A stretch of 64,000 bases of DNA, taken from NCBI GenBank assembly GCA_963854835.1, contig OY978525.1:32573253-32637252 (forward strand), read 5' to 3'. This stretch comes from Megamerina dolium. Lineage: Eukaryota; Arthropoda; Insecta; Diptera; Megamerinidae. Each line of letters opens with the position of its first letter. Within the stretch, counting starts at the first letter, position 1. The notes beneath the pieces were generated by a model. It did not search any database, had not been told where the DNA came from, and worked only from the letters and a program-made list of their open reading frames with translations. This document shows positions 45,715 to 56,545 of the stretch, one piece after another. The position numbers and the translations under genes are program-made.

Positions 45715-45912
45715 AAGACTGTACGATTAATCGGTAAATCGGTTAATAATCTGATTACCAAAGTTCTGGTTAATCAATTAAGGGATTAATCAAAACTAAA
45801 TTCTTCAAGTATCCATGATTATGATTAATCAAAATTAATATTATTTAAGTAATCATGATTTTGATTAATCAGATTAATCGATTTGTCAGAAATTGGATTA
45901 ATACTTCTTAAC
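45715..45912. repeat. ATTAATC-rich low-complexity block
   Basis: Dense repeats of GATTAATC, GGTTAATC and similar words. The block is continued at 46868-47385 on the other side of a mariner-like insertion. Confidence 0.6.
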
Positions 45913-45943
45913 ATGGGTACCTATTGATCGGTTCTCATACATA

Positions 45944-46850
45944 CAGGGTGATTTTTTAGCAACTTTCTGTTTGGCAACACTGTTTTTGGCAGCTCAGCTG
46001 TTTTCGTGTAACATGTTACTGACAAACATGTTCAGTTTGGTCTAAAATTTAACCATAAATCGACTTACAAACGAATAACGCTTGCAGATTATTAAATTTT
46101 ATTATGAAAATTCATGCTCAGTTAAGAAAGTGTGAAAATCGGAAAATTGTGTTCATCGACAAAGCTCATTTCTGGTTGAATGGATATGTGAACAATCAGA
46201 ATTACCGTATTTAGTGTGAAGAGCAGCCAGAAGCTTTGCACGAACTGCCAATGCATCACGTAAAAATACATTGTTTGGTGTGGATTATGGGCCGGTGGTA
46301 TCATTAGACCGTACTTTTTCAAAGATGACGCAGGCGGGAACGTTACTGTGAATGGCGAGCGTTACTGTGCGATGATTACAAGTTTTTTATGCCCAAAATG
46401 GAAGAGCTGGACTTGGCTGTCATTCGGTTTCAACAAAACGGTGCCACATGCCACATAGTAGGCGACACATAATAGGCGACAGTTTATTTCGCGTTTGGGG
46501 CCGGTCAATTGGCCGCCCAGATCGTGCGATTTAACGCCTTTATACAATTTTTGTGGGGCTATGTTAAGGTTATCTATAGCGACAAACTCGCAAAGGTTAA
46601 CGCATTGGAGGCCCATATTGAAGAATTTATTTGTGAAATACCGGCCGATATGTTGGAGAAAGTATGGCAACATTGCACTCAGTGTATAAACCATTTGAGG
46701 CGCAGCCGCGGTCATCATTTACATGAAATTATATCTAAACGTTGAATTATATAGATCGTTCTATCGTCTCAAATAAAGATTTCATACATTTCTCTAAATG
46801 TTATGTGTTTTTTTTAAATCAAATCCGAAGCCTCTTAAAAAATCACCCTG
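45944..46850 (+). mobile_element. Internally deleted Tc1/mariner-superfamily element (copy 2)
   Basis: A 907-bp element runs from CAGGGTGATTTTTTAGC (TA before it) to AAAAAATCACCCTG (46850). The transposase start is mutated (ATG to ATA, near 46053) but still reads NRLTN..RLQII. Coding then jumps past the DNA-binding domain to IVFIDKAHFWLNGYVNNQNYR, where the normally conserved SDEA reads IDKA. QQNGATCH follows, then a broken stretch and an intact C-terminus (YVKVIYSDKLAKVNALEAHI, HLRRSRGHHLHEI) to the stop at 46745. It is inactive and related to 825-1624. Confidence 0.88.
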
Positions 46851-46867
46851 CATATCAAATACCTATG

Positions 46868-47385
46868 ATTTGTTAATAGCGTTGTGCAATTAATTGTTTA
46901 ATCAAACAATATGATTAATCAATTACTCCATTAAAAAAAAGCAAATTACTCGAATAATCGTAATTTTAACTAATCGAAATTGAAACTATTAGATTAACCA
47001 GAATTTTTTGGATTAATCACAATAAAATTATTTTAAAAATATAGGTACACAAAACCTATATTTTGTAATATTTTCGGTCCAATAGAGAGATGAAAATATT
47101 ATTATTGTTCCTGCAAACTTCAAAATCAAAGAGAACCAAAGTGAGAAATTGTTTAATGAAACTTCTAATTAATCGAATAAATTTTTTTAATATACATTTT
47201 GATTAACCAGGATATTAATTAATTAAAATTTTGTTTAATCGAATAATTACAATTTTTATTGATCTTCATTAGCTTATTAAAAAATTTGTTTTTTAATTAA
47301 TCAAAATTTTGATTAATCGAGTAATTGGTTAATGAGATTATTGATTCATAAAAGGCTTTGATTAAACGACTATGTAATTCAATTG
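46868..47385. repeat. ATTAATC-rich low-complexity block, continued
   Basis: The same words as at 45715-45912, with many TTAATCGA and GATTAAT runs. Confidence 0.55.
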
Positions 47386-49339
47386 CACAGCTTAATCTTC
47401 AACATATTTCTAAGGAAAGCCTGCATGCTTCTTGCATTAGCATTATTATAATTTTTTAATGAATAAAATTGAACAGCATTATTCGCAACATGTTCTTAAT
47501 AATATGAAAGCTGTGGGTTTAATGGCTGAGTGGTATATCTTTAGTCTTTGTCAAGCTTAAATTATACTAATTTATTGTAGATATATCTTTGAAAAATTGC
47601 TCTGCCTCAGTACCCTGTTTGCGATCTTTCTAAATAAATCAACAATGACGGAAACCAAATGGCATTTAAACGCATCATCATAGAGTAAAAATGGCATAAA
47701 AGAGGTTATTCATGAATAAATGCTGTATGAGTGAATGGATGGGTGAAGTGCGTGAGTAAGTGTGCTAAGTGAGTACTGCACTATGAAGTGGTAATGTGAA
47801 TCATAAGAATGAAGCAGTTGACAATGATGATGATGATGATGAACGAGATACAACTTTTACCTATACAAAATACAAAATACAAAATAGAAAAAAAAAATTA
47901 ACACAAAAACAACAGCACAGACAATAGCAATGCAATTCAAAACAAATCCAATACTATTCATCGGATTCATCGTGATGACGGTAAAGATTGCTGGCGGTGC
48001 TATATGCTTGCTGTTCAAACTCACACACACACACACACACATTCACACATTCACACAGTTGCATGAAATAAGATACATCGATGAAGTGGAAATATCTCAA
48101 ATACAAGTTGTTTTCTGAATGCAAAAAGGATTTTGATGTTTTCACTCGACTACGACTTTCTGCATTGCAGTAACAAATGCGAGCTCTTAGCCAATTTCAA
48201 TGTTATGAGGGGTCGGTGTGGCTGTGTGTGTGTGTATGTTTGTTAAATAGATGCATTTTCATGCACAGCAATACATTCATATAAACAAATTTCAATACAT
48301 AACACAGTTCAGTTCAATTCAGTCATCTCGTTCTCGACTAAACCAGAGACGACAATCATAGATTTTTAGCGGACATAAAGAGGAGCAACAGAGTGGTAAA
48401 TATCATCCTTGACAGGCAGTCAAGCTGACAATGCATAAAAGTTGGAATGTAGCAAAACTAATGTTTGGCAAAAACAAAAACAACACCGATAGGAGGCAGG
48501 CAGAATTTTCTCTAACTATTTTTTGTGATGTATTCATTGAATGTATTTGACTAAGTGAATCGGTGTGAGTTAGCAAGCGAGTGCAGGAAAATAGATGAGT
48601 TCTCGTTCGATTGTATTGAAAAATGCAAGCACGCCATTTGGATAACTGATTCTTCCCTGATGGATGGAGAGCGGTAGCGTAAATAAAATGATGCTTTTTC
48701 AGAAATGATGTGAGGTGATGCGGTTGATACAACATGAAAAATCATTTTCATGTCTTCAAAACGCACAATGCATTACACTACCCGCTGTACTATTTTTGGG
48801 GGTCTTTCGATTTTCTTTGCACTTTTTTTACTTGTTCTTCCCCCTAGCACTGTTCGTATGTACTGTATGCGTTCACATTGTGTTTGTATGCAGATTAAAT
48901 AAATTTTTTAGCTCATTTAACAGCATTTTGCATGCTGATGAATATATTTATTTGATTTTTTTATTATTTGTTTTTCTTTCTTCTTTGCTTTTCCTCTTAT
49001 TAATTCTTTTTTTACTTGCACGTATTGTACTTGCAATTGTAGTTAAGTTGTTATGCTTTGCAAATGCATTGTTCATGCTTTTTGTTTGTTTTTTAAATGA
49101 AGTTTGTAATTGTTGCTGTTTCCTTCGCTTTGTCTCCATATAATTGAATTGAGTTTTTGTTTTTTGCTTTGTTGCATTTCTTATTTGATAATTTCATCGA
49201 TTTAATGCAATAAACTTATGTATGCAATGATGCAGAAATAACGGTAAATTGAATTTTACAATTTTATTTTATTTTAACTCAATTAATTTTGATGCTAAGT
49301 ATTATTTGTCGCATCGACAGCAGCGAAGAAATTTAAATC
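47386..49339. other. Non-coding DNA with CA/TG microsatellites
   Basis: CA runs lie at about 48021-48057 and TG runs at about 48219-48240. The 142-codon open frame at 48715-49143 is a run of T-rich hydrophobic codons and is not credible as a gene. Confidence 0.5.
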
Positions 49340-50484
49340 ACCTTCTTTCCATTTGATAGTTCAAGAAGAATTTAGAGGGGAATTCAGAGGGGATTGTTTT
49401 GCAACTATGAGGATATTTATTAATTTAAAGGTTCTTATATATTAATTTTGTATAAAAACCCATATAAGGGCTAAAGATAAGGCATGCATGTGTTAAAAAA
49501 AATGTTGAGAGGGAAAAATTAATTGGGGTTCACCTTACATTTCACTCCTCTAGAGGCGGTTCCTGCGTAGCTACGACGTTATTTGCAGATTTTCAGAAGT
49601 TTCTACGTTTATTTCGTATAGCATCCGACATAAGGGCGGGAAATATATATGAGAAATATATTGAAAAGCAAAAATTATTGTCAGTTGCGTTATATTTTAC
49701 CCTTCCACATGCAATTTCTGGGCACATTTGAGATTATATGTCGATTTTCTGTGCTTTAATATTTGTTTTGTAAGGAGCCTCCTTTAAGAGGTCGAGATTT
49801 AGCGGAAGCTTGTTGAGGTTGGGAGGAAATCATTAATCGGGGTCGATCTATGGCGTTTCTCTTTGCATACATGGGGTTACTTGTCCGATTTTTAGATATT
49901 TAAGATTCGTTTTGTAGGGGGTTCCTTAAGAAAGTAGAGGAGGGCGATAGTAGTGTTGTGGAACATTGCTGAAAAGTAAAATTTGAGAGGGGACGGCTAT
50001 ATATTTCATCCCTCTGGAAGCCATTCCTTGGCAGGCATGGGGATATTTATTGAATTACATGCGTTTAAGTGTTTAAGGAGTGGTTTCACTATGATCGGAA
50101 AATATGTTCGGTCCCTCTAGAGGCGATTACTTGGCATATATGAGGATATTTGTCGGCTTTCATGAATTTCAGATTCATTATGCAGGAAAGATAGCGGGTA
50201 AGTATGTTCGCGAGAAATGTTCGAAAGCAAAAATTAATAAAGAAACTGGATTGGAAGACTAATGTTTGGAAGAAAAAATCAGTGTTGTAGAGCCTCAAAA
50301 TTAGATTTTTTGGGATATGTAGGCATTCATTTGATTTCACCACTCGAGAGTAGATTCTATGGAATCTGTGGGGATATTTCTCGCTTTTCATATATTTTAA
50401 GTTCGTTTTAGAGGAGGGTCACCCATCTTTACGTTAAAGATAGGGAATAACTATGTTTGGAGGATTTCATTAATTTTATTCCTG

Positions 50485-50751
50485 TAGGGTCGGTGGGTGC
50501 TGTAGCTCAGTGGTTAGTGTGTTGGCCTTGTGATCTGATCTGTGGGTTCCATCTCCGGCTGAAATAAAACAATTTTTATATCGAAAAGATTTTTCTTCTG
50601 AACGGTACCCGCCTGTCGGCAAGCAATTGGCAATTCTTCAGGCAGTAACAATTTGCCATGGAAAAGCTTCTAAAAGAACTCTGTGACAAAGCTCAGAAAA
50701 AACTATGTCGTAAGAGTTCTTTAAGTGCCACATATTTTTTTTTTTAGGGTC
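50485..50751 (+). mobile_element. tRNA-derived SINE, type A, 3' body deleted
   Basis: A short duplication TAGGGTC (50485-50491, 50745-50751) brackets a SINE with intact head and first half of the body. The stretch from the GTTCTGCCGTTCGGAACC section to the tail hairpin is missing, but the final AAGTGCCACATATT and T run are kept. Confidence 0.85.
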
Positions 50752-51024
50752 CGTTAACATAGTAGCCGAGGAAGCGAATTTGATAAAAAATACACACATC
50801 GTAAGGAACAAATCTAAGAATTGGTGATAATGAGCAAGTACATCCATGAAAAATGTCGGGAAGGAATAACTAATGAGGGTCGGCCTTACATTTCAGCCTT
50901 CTAGACTAGATTACTCAGCATATATGGTGTTATTTGTCGGTTTTCAGTGAGGTTGGAGTGAGTATATTAGAGAAAAATATTGGGTAGCAAAAATTAAATA
51001 AGAGACGATTCCTTGACATATATA

Positions 51025-52209
51025 AGGTGTAGTAAAAGGAAATACATTATTTTTCAATAGATGCTATCGGGTTACGCTAGATGGCGTTAGAAAGATAGGA
51101 TTTCGTACTGAATAAACTTTTCACGCAGTTTTGTGAATGCTTTACTCAGTATTGTTTGAGCACGCGTCATAGATGGATACCAGTAAAGAGAAAATTCGAT
51201 AAATGCGAAAACGCAAGCCAGACGTCTGAAAATGTGAATAGTATTTATGGTCCTGATATTGTGACAGCCAATCATGTGCAATTTTGGTTTCGTTGATTCC
51301 GTTCCGGTAATTTTGATGTCAAAGATGCACCACGCTCTGGATAGCCAATATCTATAAAATAATGGAAATCGTCGAGTCAGACCGTCATGTAAGCACTGTT
51401 TCTATTGCCCAGGAACTAAACATTGCACAAAAAACCGTTTGGAATCAATTAAATAAGGCTGGATACAAGAAGAAGCTCGATATATGGGTGCCACACGAGT
51501 TAACGCAAAAAAACCTCACGAACCGAACTTCCATCTGTGAATCGCTGCTGAATCGTAACAAAATCGATCCATTTCTGAAGCGGATGCTTACTGGTGAAGA
51601 AAAGTGGGTCGCTTACGACAACGTTATGTGAAAACGGTCGTAGTCGAATCACGGTGAACCGGCGCAAACGGTGGCCAAGCCAGGATTGACGGTCAGGAAG
51701 ATTTTGCTATGTATTTGGTGGGATTGGCAGGGAATCATCTACTATGAGCTGCAACCCCATGGCCAAACTCTTAACTCGAACCTGTACTGTCAACAATTGG
51801 ACCGTCTCAAGGAAGCAATAGCCCAGAAGCGGTAAGCTTTGGCCAATAGGAGAGGAATTGTTTTCCATCAGAACAACGCCAGACCACACACATCGATAGT
51901 GACCCGCCAGAAGCTCCAGGAGCTTGGTTGGGAGGTTTTTATGCATCCACCTTATGGTCCGGACCTGGCACCAAGTAATTACCACCTGTTCCTGTCTATG
52001 GCGAATGATTTTGCTAGTGAAAAATTCGCCAGTTTTTTGCCAATATGGACGAGGGTTTCTATAAGAGTGGCATTATGAAATTACCTTCAAAATGGCAAGA
52101 AGTTATTGAACAAAACGGTGCATATTTGATCAAAATCCGATCATTCTAACTATGATAAATAAAACTTTCAATTTTATGCAAAAATAATGGAGTCCTTTTT
52201 ACTAGACCT
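51025..52209 (+). mobile_element. Mauritiana-type mariner, nearly full length, inactive
   Basis: The 1185-bp element has ends AGGTGTAGTAAAAGGAAATA and, in reverse, AGGTCTAGTAAAAAGGACTC, flanked by TA (51023-51024, 52210-52211). The transposase starts at MDTSKEKIR (51173) and continues in pieces: MEIVESDRHVSTVS (51362), the LTGEEKWVAYDNV block with the first catalytic Asp (about 51600), the IWWDWQG motif, HQNNARPHTS and GPDLAPSNYHLF. The second and third catalytic aspartates are both changed to Asn. Stops and frameshifts add to the damage. A deletion derivative of the same family is at 10371-10900. Confidence 0.93.
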
Positions 52210-52900
52210 TATATATGTCGATTTTAATTTGCTAGAGACGTGTTTTGTGGTGGAGTCTCTCAAAGTAGCGGGGGTAAGACGGGGGCGGGAGAAATGTTTG
52301 GAAAAGTTGTTGTGATAGTTCGGCCATACAATTCACCCATTAAGGGGCGGTTGCTTGGCGTCCGGGGGATGTTTCTCGATTTTCAATTGTTTAAGACTCG
52401 TTTTGTAGTGTAGTCCCTCTAAGAAGGGATGGTACGGTGCGGTAAGTCTGTTTGGAAAAATTGTTCTGACGGAAAGATTAAGAATTCGGCCATATATTTC
52501 ATCCATCAAGAAGGGATCTCTTGTCGTCTGAGGGGTATTCTCGATTTTTAGGTGTTAGGGCTCTGTTTTCTTTTATTTTTTTTTTTAACTTCAGTTAAGG
52601 AGTTGAGGTAGAGCAACGATATAATAGTTCTTGGTTTTATATTTCATCCCTCTCAAAGTGCTTTCAGGACCTCCCAAGAAATATTTCTTGAATTCAAAAT
52701 GTTTAGGGCTAATTTTATACGGGAAAGATATAGACAGGAAGTATGTTCGGAAAAATTATGGTAAGAAAAAATTAATGCGGTTTCATTGTTCATACAGTAT
52801 TGCTTGAATTTTAGCGAATCTAGCCAATATCATAAAAGAAAAGTACATTTTATAGGGGAGCCTCCCAAGGGCTGGAGATAGGGGGAAAGTATATTTCTTT

Positions 52901-53464
52901 CAATAAATCACAAGCTGCATTTAAGTTTATTAGCAGCATTTTTCTATAAACGAGTGTGATATGTGCATTTTAATGGAAACTTGTGCTGTGCATATTCAAA
53001 AAAAAAAATATGTATTTCTGCTAAACTCGTATATAACACCTTTTTAAAGCAACTTATATAGATCAATATAAAATAAAGAAAAGCACACTGTTCATAAAGC
53101 TCATTCATTTGTAAACATGCACATTAGCATATGCATGAGAGTTTCATATTCGTACATGTGTAGTTATATGTATGTATGTGTATATGTAGGCAGGTACTTT
53201 TCAATGAATGTTTGCCTGCTTCATGTGTGCTGCTCCTTTACTCACTCAATTGCTTATTTACTTCAATGCAATACAAGAGAAAAGGCATTTATCAAATTTA
53301 ACTAAACTTTTTTCCCATATACGAGTAGGTACCCGTTCGTTCATACAAATCTGCTGCATCATTGCATTCATATATGTGTATATAAACTTGTACAATAGAC
53401 TTTTATTCAACCATGTATTCATCCGTTTAGGCTCACTTTGCTCTCTAATCAAATTTTGGCAAAC
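52901..53464. other. AT-rich non-coding DNA
   Basis: Nothing recognised. Confidence 0.45.
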
Positions 53465-53865
53465 TTTGTGTACTGTAATGTAATGGGTGCCGTAGCTCAG
53501 TGGTTAGTGTGTTCGCCTTCTGATCTGTAGGTCGTGGTTCAATACCCGGCTGATGCATAACAAATTTAATATCGAAAAGATTTTTCTTTCGAACGGTACC
53601 CACCTGTCGGCAAGCAATTGGCAATTCTTCCGACAGTAACAACTTGCCATGAAAAAGCTTTTAAAAAAAAGAACTCTGTGACAAAGCTCAGAAAAAGTGA
53701 TGTCACAAGTGTTCTGCCGTTCGGAACCGGCTAAAATAAGTAGGTCCATTCTAATACTGTCCAAATTTAAGACGCACAACAGTAATGGAAGAGAAGCTCG
53801 GCCAATGAGCCCTTTGGGGCTTTAAGTGCCACATATTTATTTTATTTTATTTTTTTTTGTGTACT
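53465..53865 (+). mobile_element. tRNA-derived SINE, type A, well preserved
   Basis: Likely duplication TTTGTGTACT (53465-53474 and 53856-53865); nine extra bases lie between the left repeat and the head at 53484. The body is full length with an 8-bp A insertion (near 53660). The tail hairpin is at 53808-53821 and the T-rich end follows. It belongs to the CGAAAAG subgroup, unlike 55106-55489. Confidence 0.9.
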
Positions 53866-55105
53866 TTTCAGTTTGTGTGTGTGTGTGTGTATTTAAAATG
53901 ACAATGACGATAAACTTTTCACATCACTACATCACTTCAATGCTACATTAGAATTTAAAAGAGTAGATAGGTAGAGCATATGCCCGTGTGTGTGCTTGTG
54001 TACTTTTTAAATTAACAAAGCAAATTAAAGTATAAAAAGTTTTCACAACACACAAACACGCATGTATATATAAAGTTGCTCTTATTGTTGTAGTTGAATA
54101 TCCTCATAGATGCATGCATAGTTGTATGTATTTGCTGCAATTCAATTTGCACATGGCAAATTGATTCAATGAAGCATTTTAACAATGGATGATGACGGCA
54201 ACGATGACGTCGACAACGTTAACGCCAATGGCAACGGCGACATTGATGACAGAGGCAATGATGCAGCAGTAACAGTAATATGTATAATAGCAATAAGTAA
54301 CAATAGAAGAATGGTGTGATGCAGTAGCAGTAGCTATAGCAGCTGCTGCTGAGTGGCAGCATATGTCATCAACTAACCGTATGAACCCAAGTAGCATGGA
54401 ACCATCAACCAGCCAGTCAACGAGCCAGAGAAGCATTCAACCATTCTTGTTTGGCCATGCTTTTATTCTTTTTTTACATATTCAATATAATAGCACACAG
54501 GGTGACTCAATTATATAAGCTCTCCCGTACATAGACGCTTGCCACTGTCTCTCCATCATACACAAAACAAGGGGAGAAATGGGTGGTTGAGTGAGATTGC
54601 TGATTATGTTCGAGTTCACAGCATGTTGACTTTTATTTGCACATTTCACTTTGCGTAAAATAGTTATGCATACCATGCATACTGCTGCAACATCATGTGT
54701 TGCAGGTACATGTGTACACATGGGTACATATACTCGTATTTTGTAGTTTTGCACTATTCAAAAGAGCATAGACACACGCACACAGCCATCTTCATCATGC
54801 TGATCACCTCCTTCAATTTATTTTGTTCTTGTTTATATTGTCTCTCGCTTTCTCTCTCACTCTTTCTCTAGCAGCGTTGTTGCGTTAGCGACAAAATTCA
54901 ATTGAGCCACAGTCAATTAAATCTAAAGATGCATTGCAATCAACAGAGGCGAAAACAGCAACAACAATAGCAAGCGTAGCAAAGGCAATAGAGAGAGTGG
55001 GAGAGAGCATGCTAGCACATAAATATAAATAAATATTTAGGTATATTTGCATGTATCCATGTATGAGCATATTTAGAGCTTTGTTGTGTTAAATTTTAGT
55101 TGTTG
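53866..55105. other. Non-coding DNA with short-repeat tracts
   Basis: TG and GA/CT simple repeats are present. At 54186-54320 a GAY/AAC/GGC-rich stretch reads as an Asp/Asn/Gly-rich 45-codon frame (MDDDGNDDVDNV...). Trinucleotide repeats explain it better than a gene. Confidence 0.45.
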
Positions 55106-55489
55106 TATGGTATACTGTGGGTGCCGTAGCTCAGTGGTTAGTGTGTTCGCCTTCTGATCTGTAGGTCGTGGTTCAATCCCCGGCTGATGCATAACAAATT
55201 TAATATCGATAAGATTTTTCTTTCGAATGGTACCCACCTGTCGGCAAGCAATTGGCAATTCTTTCCACAGTAACAACTTGCCATGAAAAAGCTTCTAAAA
55301 GAACTCTGTGACAAAGCTCAGAAAAAGTGATGTCACAAGTGTTCTGCCGTTCGGAACCGGTTAAAATAAGTAGGTTCCTTCTAATACTGTCCAAATTTAA
55401 GACGCACAACAGTAATGGAAGAGAAGCTCGGCCAATAAGCCCTTTGGGGCTTTAAGTGCCACATATTTATTTATTTTTTTTTTATGGTA
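55106..55489 (+). mobile_element. tRNA-derived SINE, type A, well preserved
   Basis: A 7-bp duplication TATGGTA (55106-55112 and 55483-55489) brackets a full-length copy with intact Pol III boxes, body, tail hairpin and T-rich end. Visibly very close to 32854-33227. Confidence 0.93.
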
Positions 55490-55900
55490 CCCACTACATG
55501 CTATGAACCCTTATGTTAATTTTAAATTTTTTTTAAACATTTTTTAAATAAAAACAAATTTTATTGCGGCCTCTCTATCGCTCTAATTTGCTCTCCTAAT
55601 GCAATTCTTATAAATATTTGCATATTTTGATATATTGTAGATTAGGCAACAAATATTATGAACTTGAATAAAAAACGTGAAAATTTGGAAAATTTAACAT
55701 TGCTTATAACGAGGCTTGGATACACTACACAATGTTGGGAAGATAGATATACTTTTGTGAAGTAGTTAACCCTGGTTTTCATCCAATATCGTTCATTGTC
55801 AAAAATACTCGAAGGTTGATAAAAATAATTGCATGTGTCGCACTTCAGTACTATAATTTTATATGTTCATATGCAAGGTACAGTTGAGGACTTAATGTTG
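55490..55900. other. AT-rich non-coding DNA
   Basis: Nothing recognised. Confidence 0.45.
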
Positions 55901-55902
55901 TA

Positions 55903-56545
55903 TTGGGTGTGTGAATTGAAAGCCTTTTTTAGTGCTCAAAAATCATTTATTTTTAAGAATTGTGTAAATAACATGTCATTCAAAGTAGTGTCCATCAGAA
56001 ACCATGACATTTCCTCATCTTTCTGGCAATTTATGGATTGCAGCCCTAAAGAACTTCGCCGAGTTGGCGGGCAAAAACGAATCGAGCCAATTTTTGATTC
56101 CGGTGTCTTAAGTGAAGCGTTCTGCATGGACCGGAAAAAGTGGTAATCTGAAGACGCCAGGTCTGGGCTATAAGGCGGGTGGGGTAAAAGTTCCCATCCA
56201 GAATAGCAATGTGTGGTCGTACGTTGTCGTGGTGAATAATTACCGATTCGTGTCTGATCGCATATTCCGGCACTTTCTCGATCATTGCTATCTTCAACCG
56301 GGTCTCTTCGAATAGGTCTTGGTCGAGTAATGTCTCTAAATCCTAGTCTTCAAACTTTTTCGGCTGTCCAGAGAGGTCTTTTTCTTTGATATCAAAATCA
56401 CCGTTTTTGAAGCGCACAAACCACTCCCTACACTGTGTATTGGATGGAGAATTGTCGCCATGCAATTTCAGAAGTAAACAATGACTTTCAGTCGCACTTT
56501 TCTTCGCAAAAAAGTAACTTAAAAAAGCTTCCCGCAAATGCATAC
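55903..56545 (-). mobile_element. Internally deleted mariner (same family as 6590-8247)
   Basis: The terminus TTGGGTGTGTGAATTGAAAG follows TA at 55901-55902. On the minus strand the N-terminus (KKSATESHCLLLKLHGDNSP, WFVRFKNGDFDIKEKDLSG) lies at about 56350-56520. It is joined by deletion to the second half, whose HHDNVRPH catalytic block is at about 56210-56235. The 5' end is cut off against T2 repeats. Confidence 0.85.

Larger units (their letters stand above)
49340..52900 (+). repeat. Large T1 tandem-repeat array, split by two transposons
   Basis: T1 units recur at about 145-165 bp, each with CATTTCACCCCTCTAGAGGC-like, GGGGTTATTTGTCGATTTTC-like, TTTTGTAGGG and AGTATGTTCGGAAAA-like phrases in that order. 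Unit ends (AAAAATTAAT) fall near 49518, 49672, 49829 and 49975. The array is interrupted by a SINE (50485-50751) and a mariner (51025-52209). It is the longest T1 block in the window. Confidence 0.72.

Noticed and set aside
48715..49143. 142-codon open frame rich in Leu, Phe and Val
   Set aside because: It is composed of T-rich codons in a T-rich tract; hydrophobicity is a by-product of composition and no family motif is present.
54186..54320. Asp/Asn/Gly-rich 45-codon frame
   Set aside because: Short trinucleotide-like repeats explain it; it has no splice context and no conserved domain.
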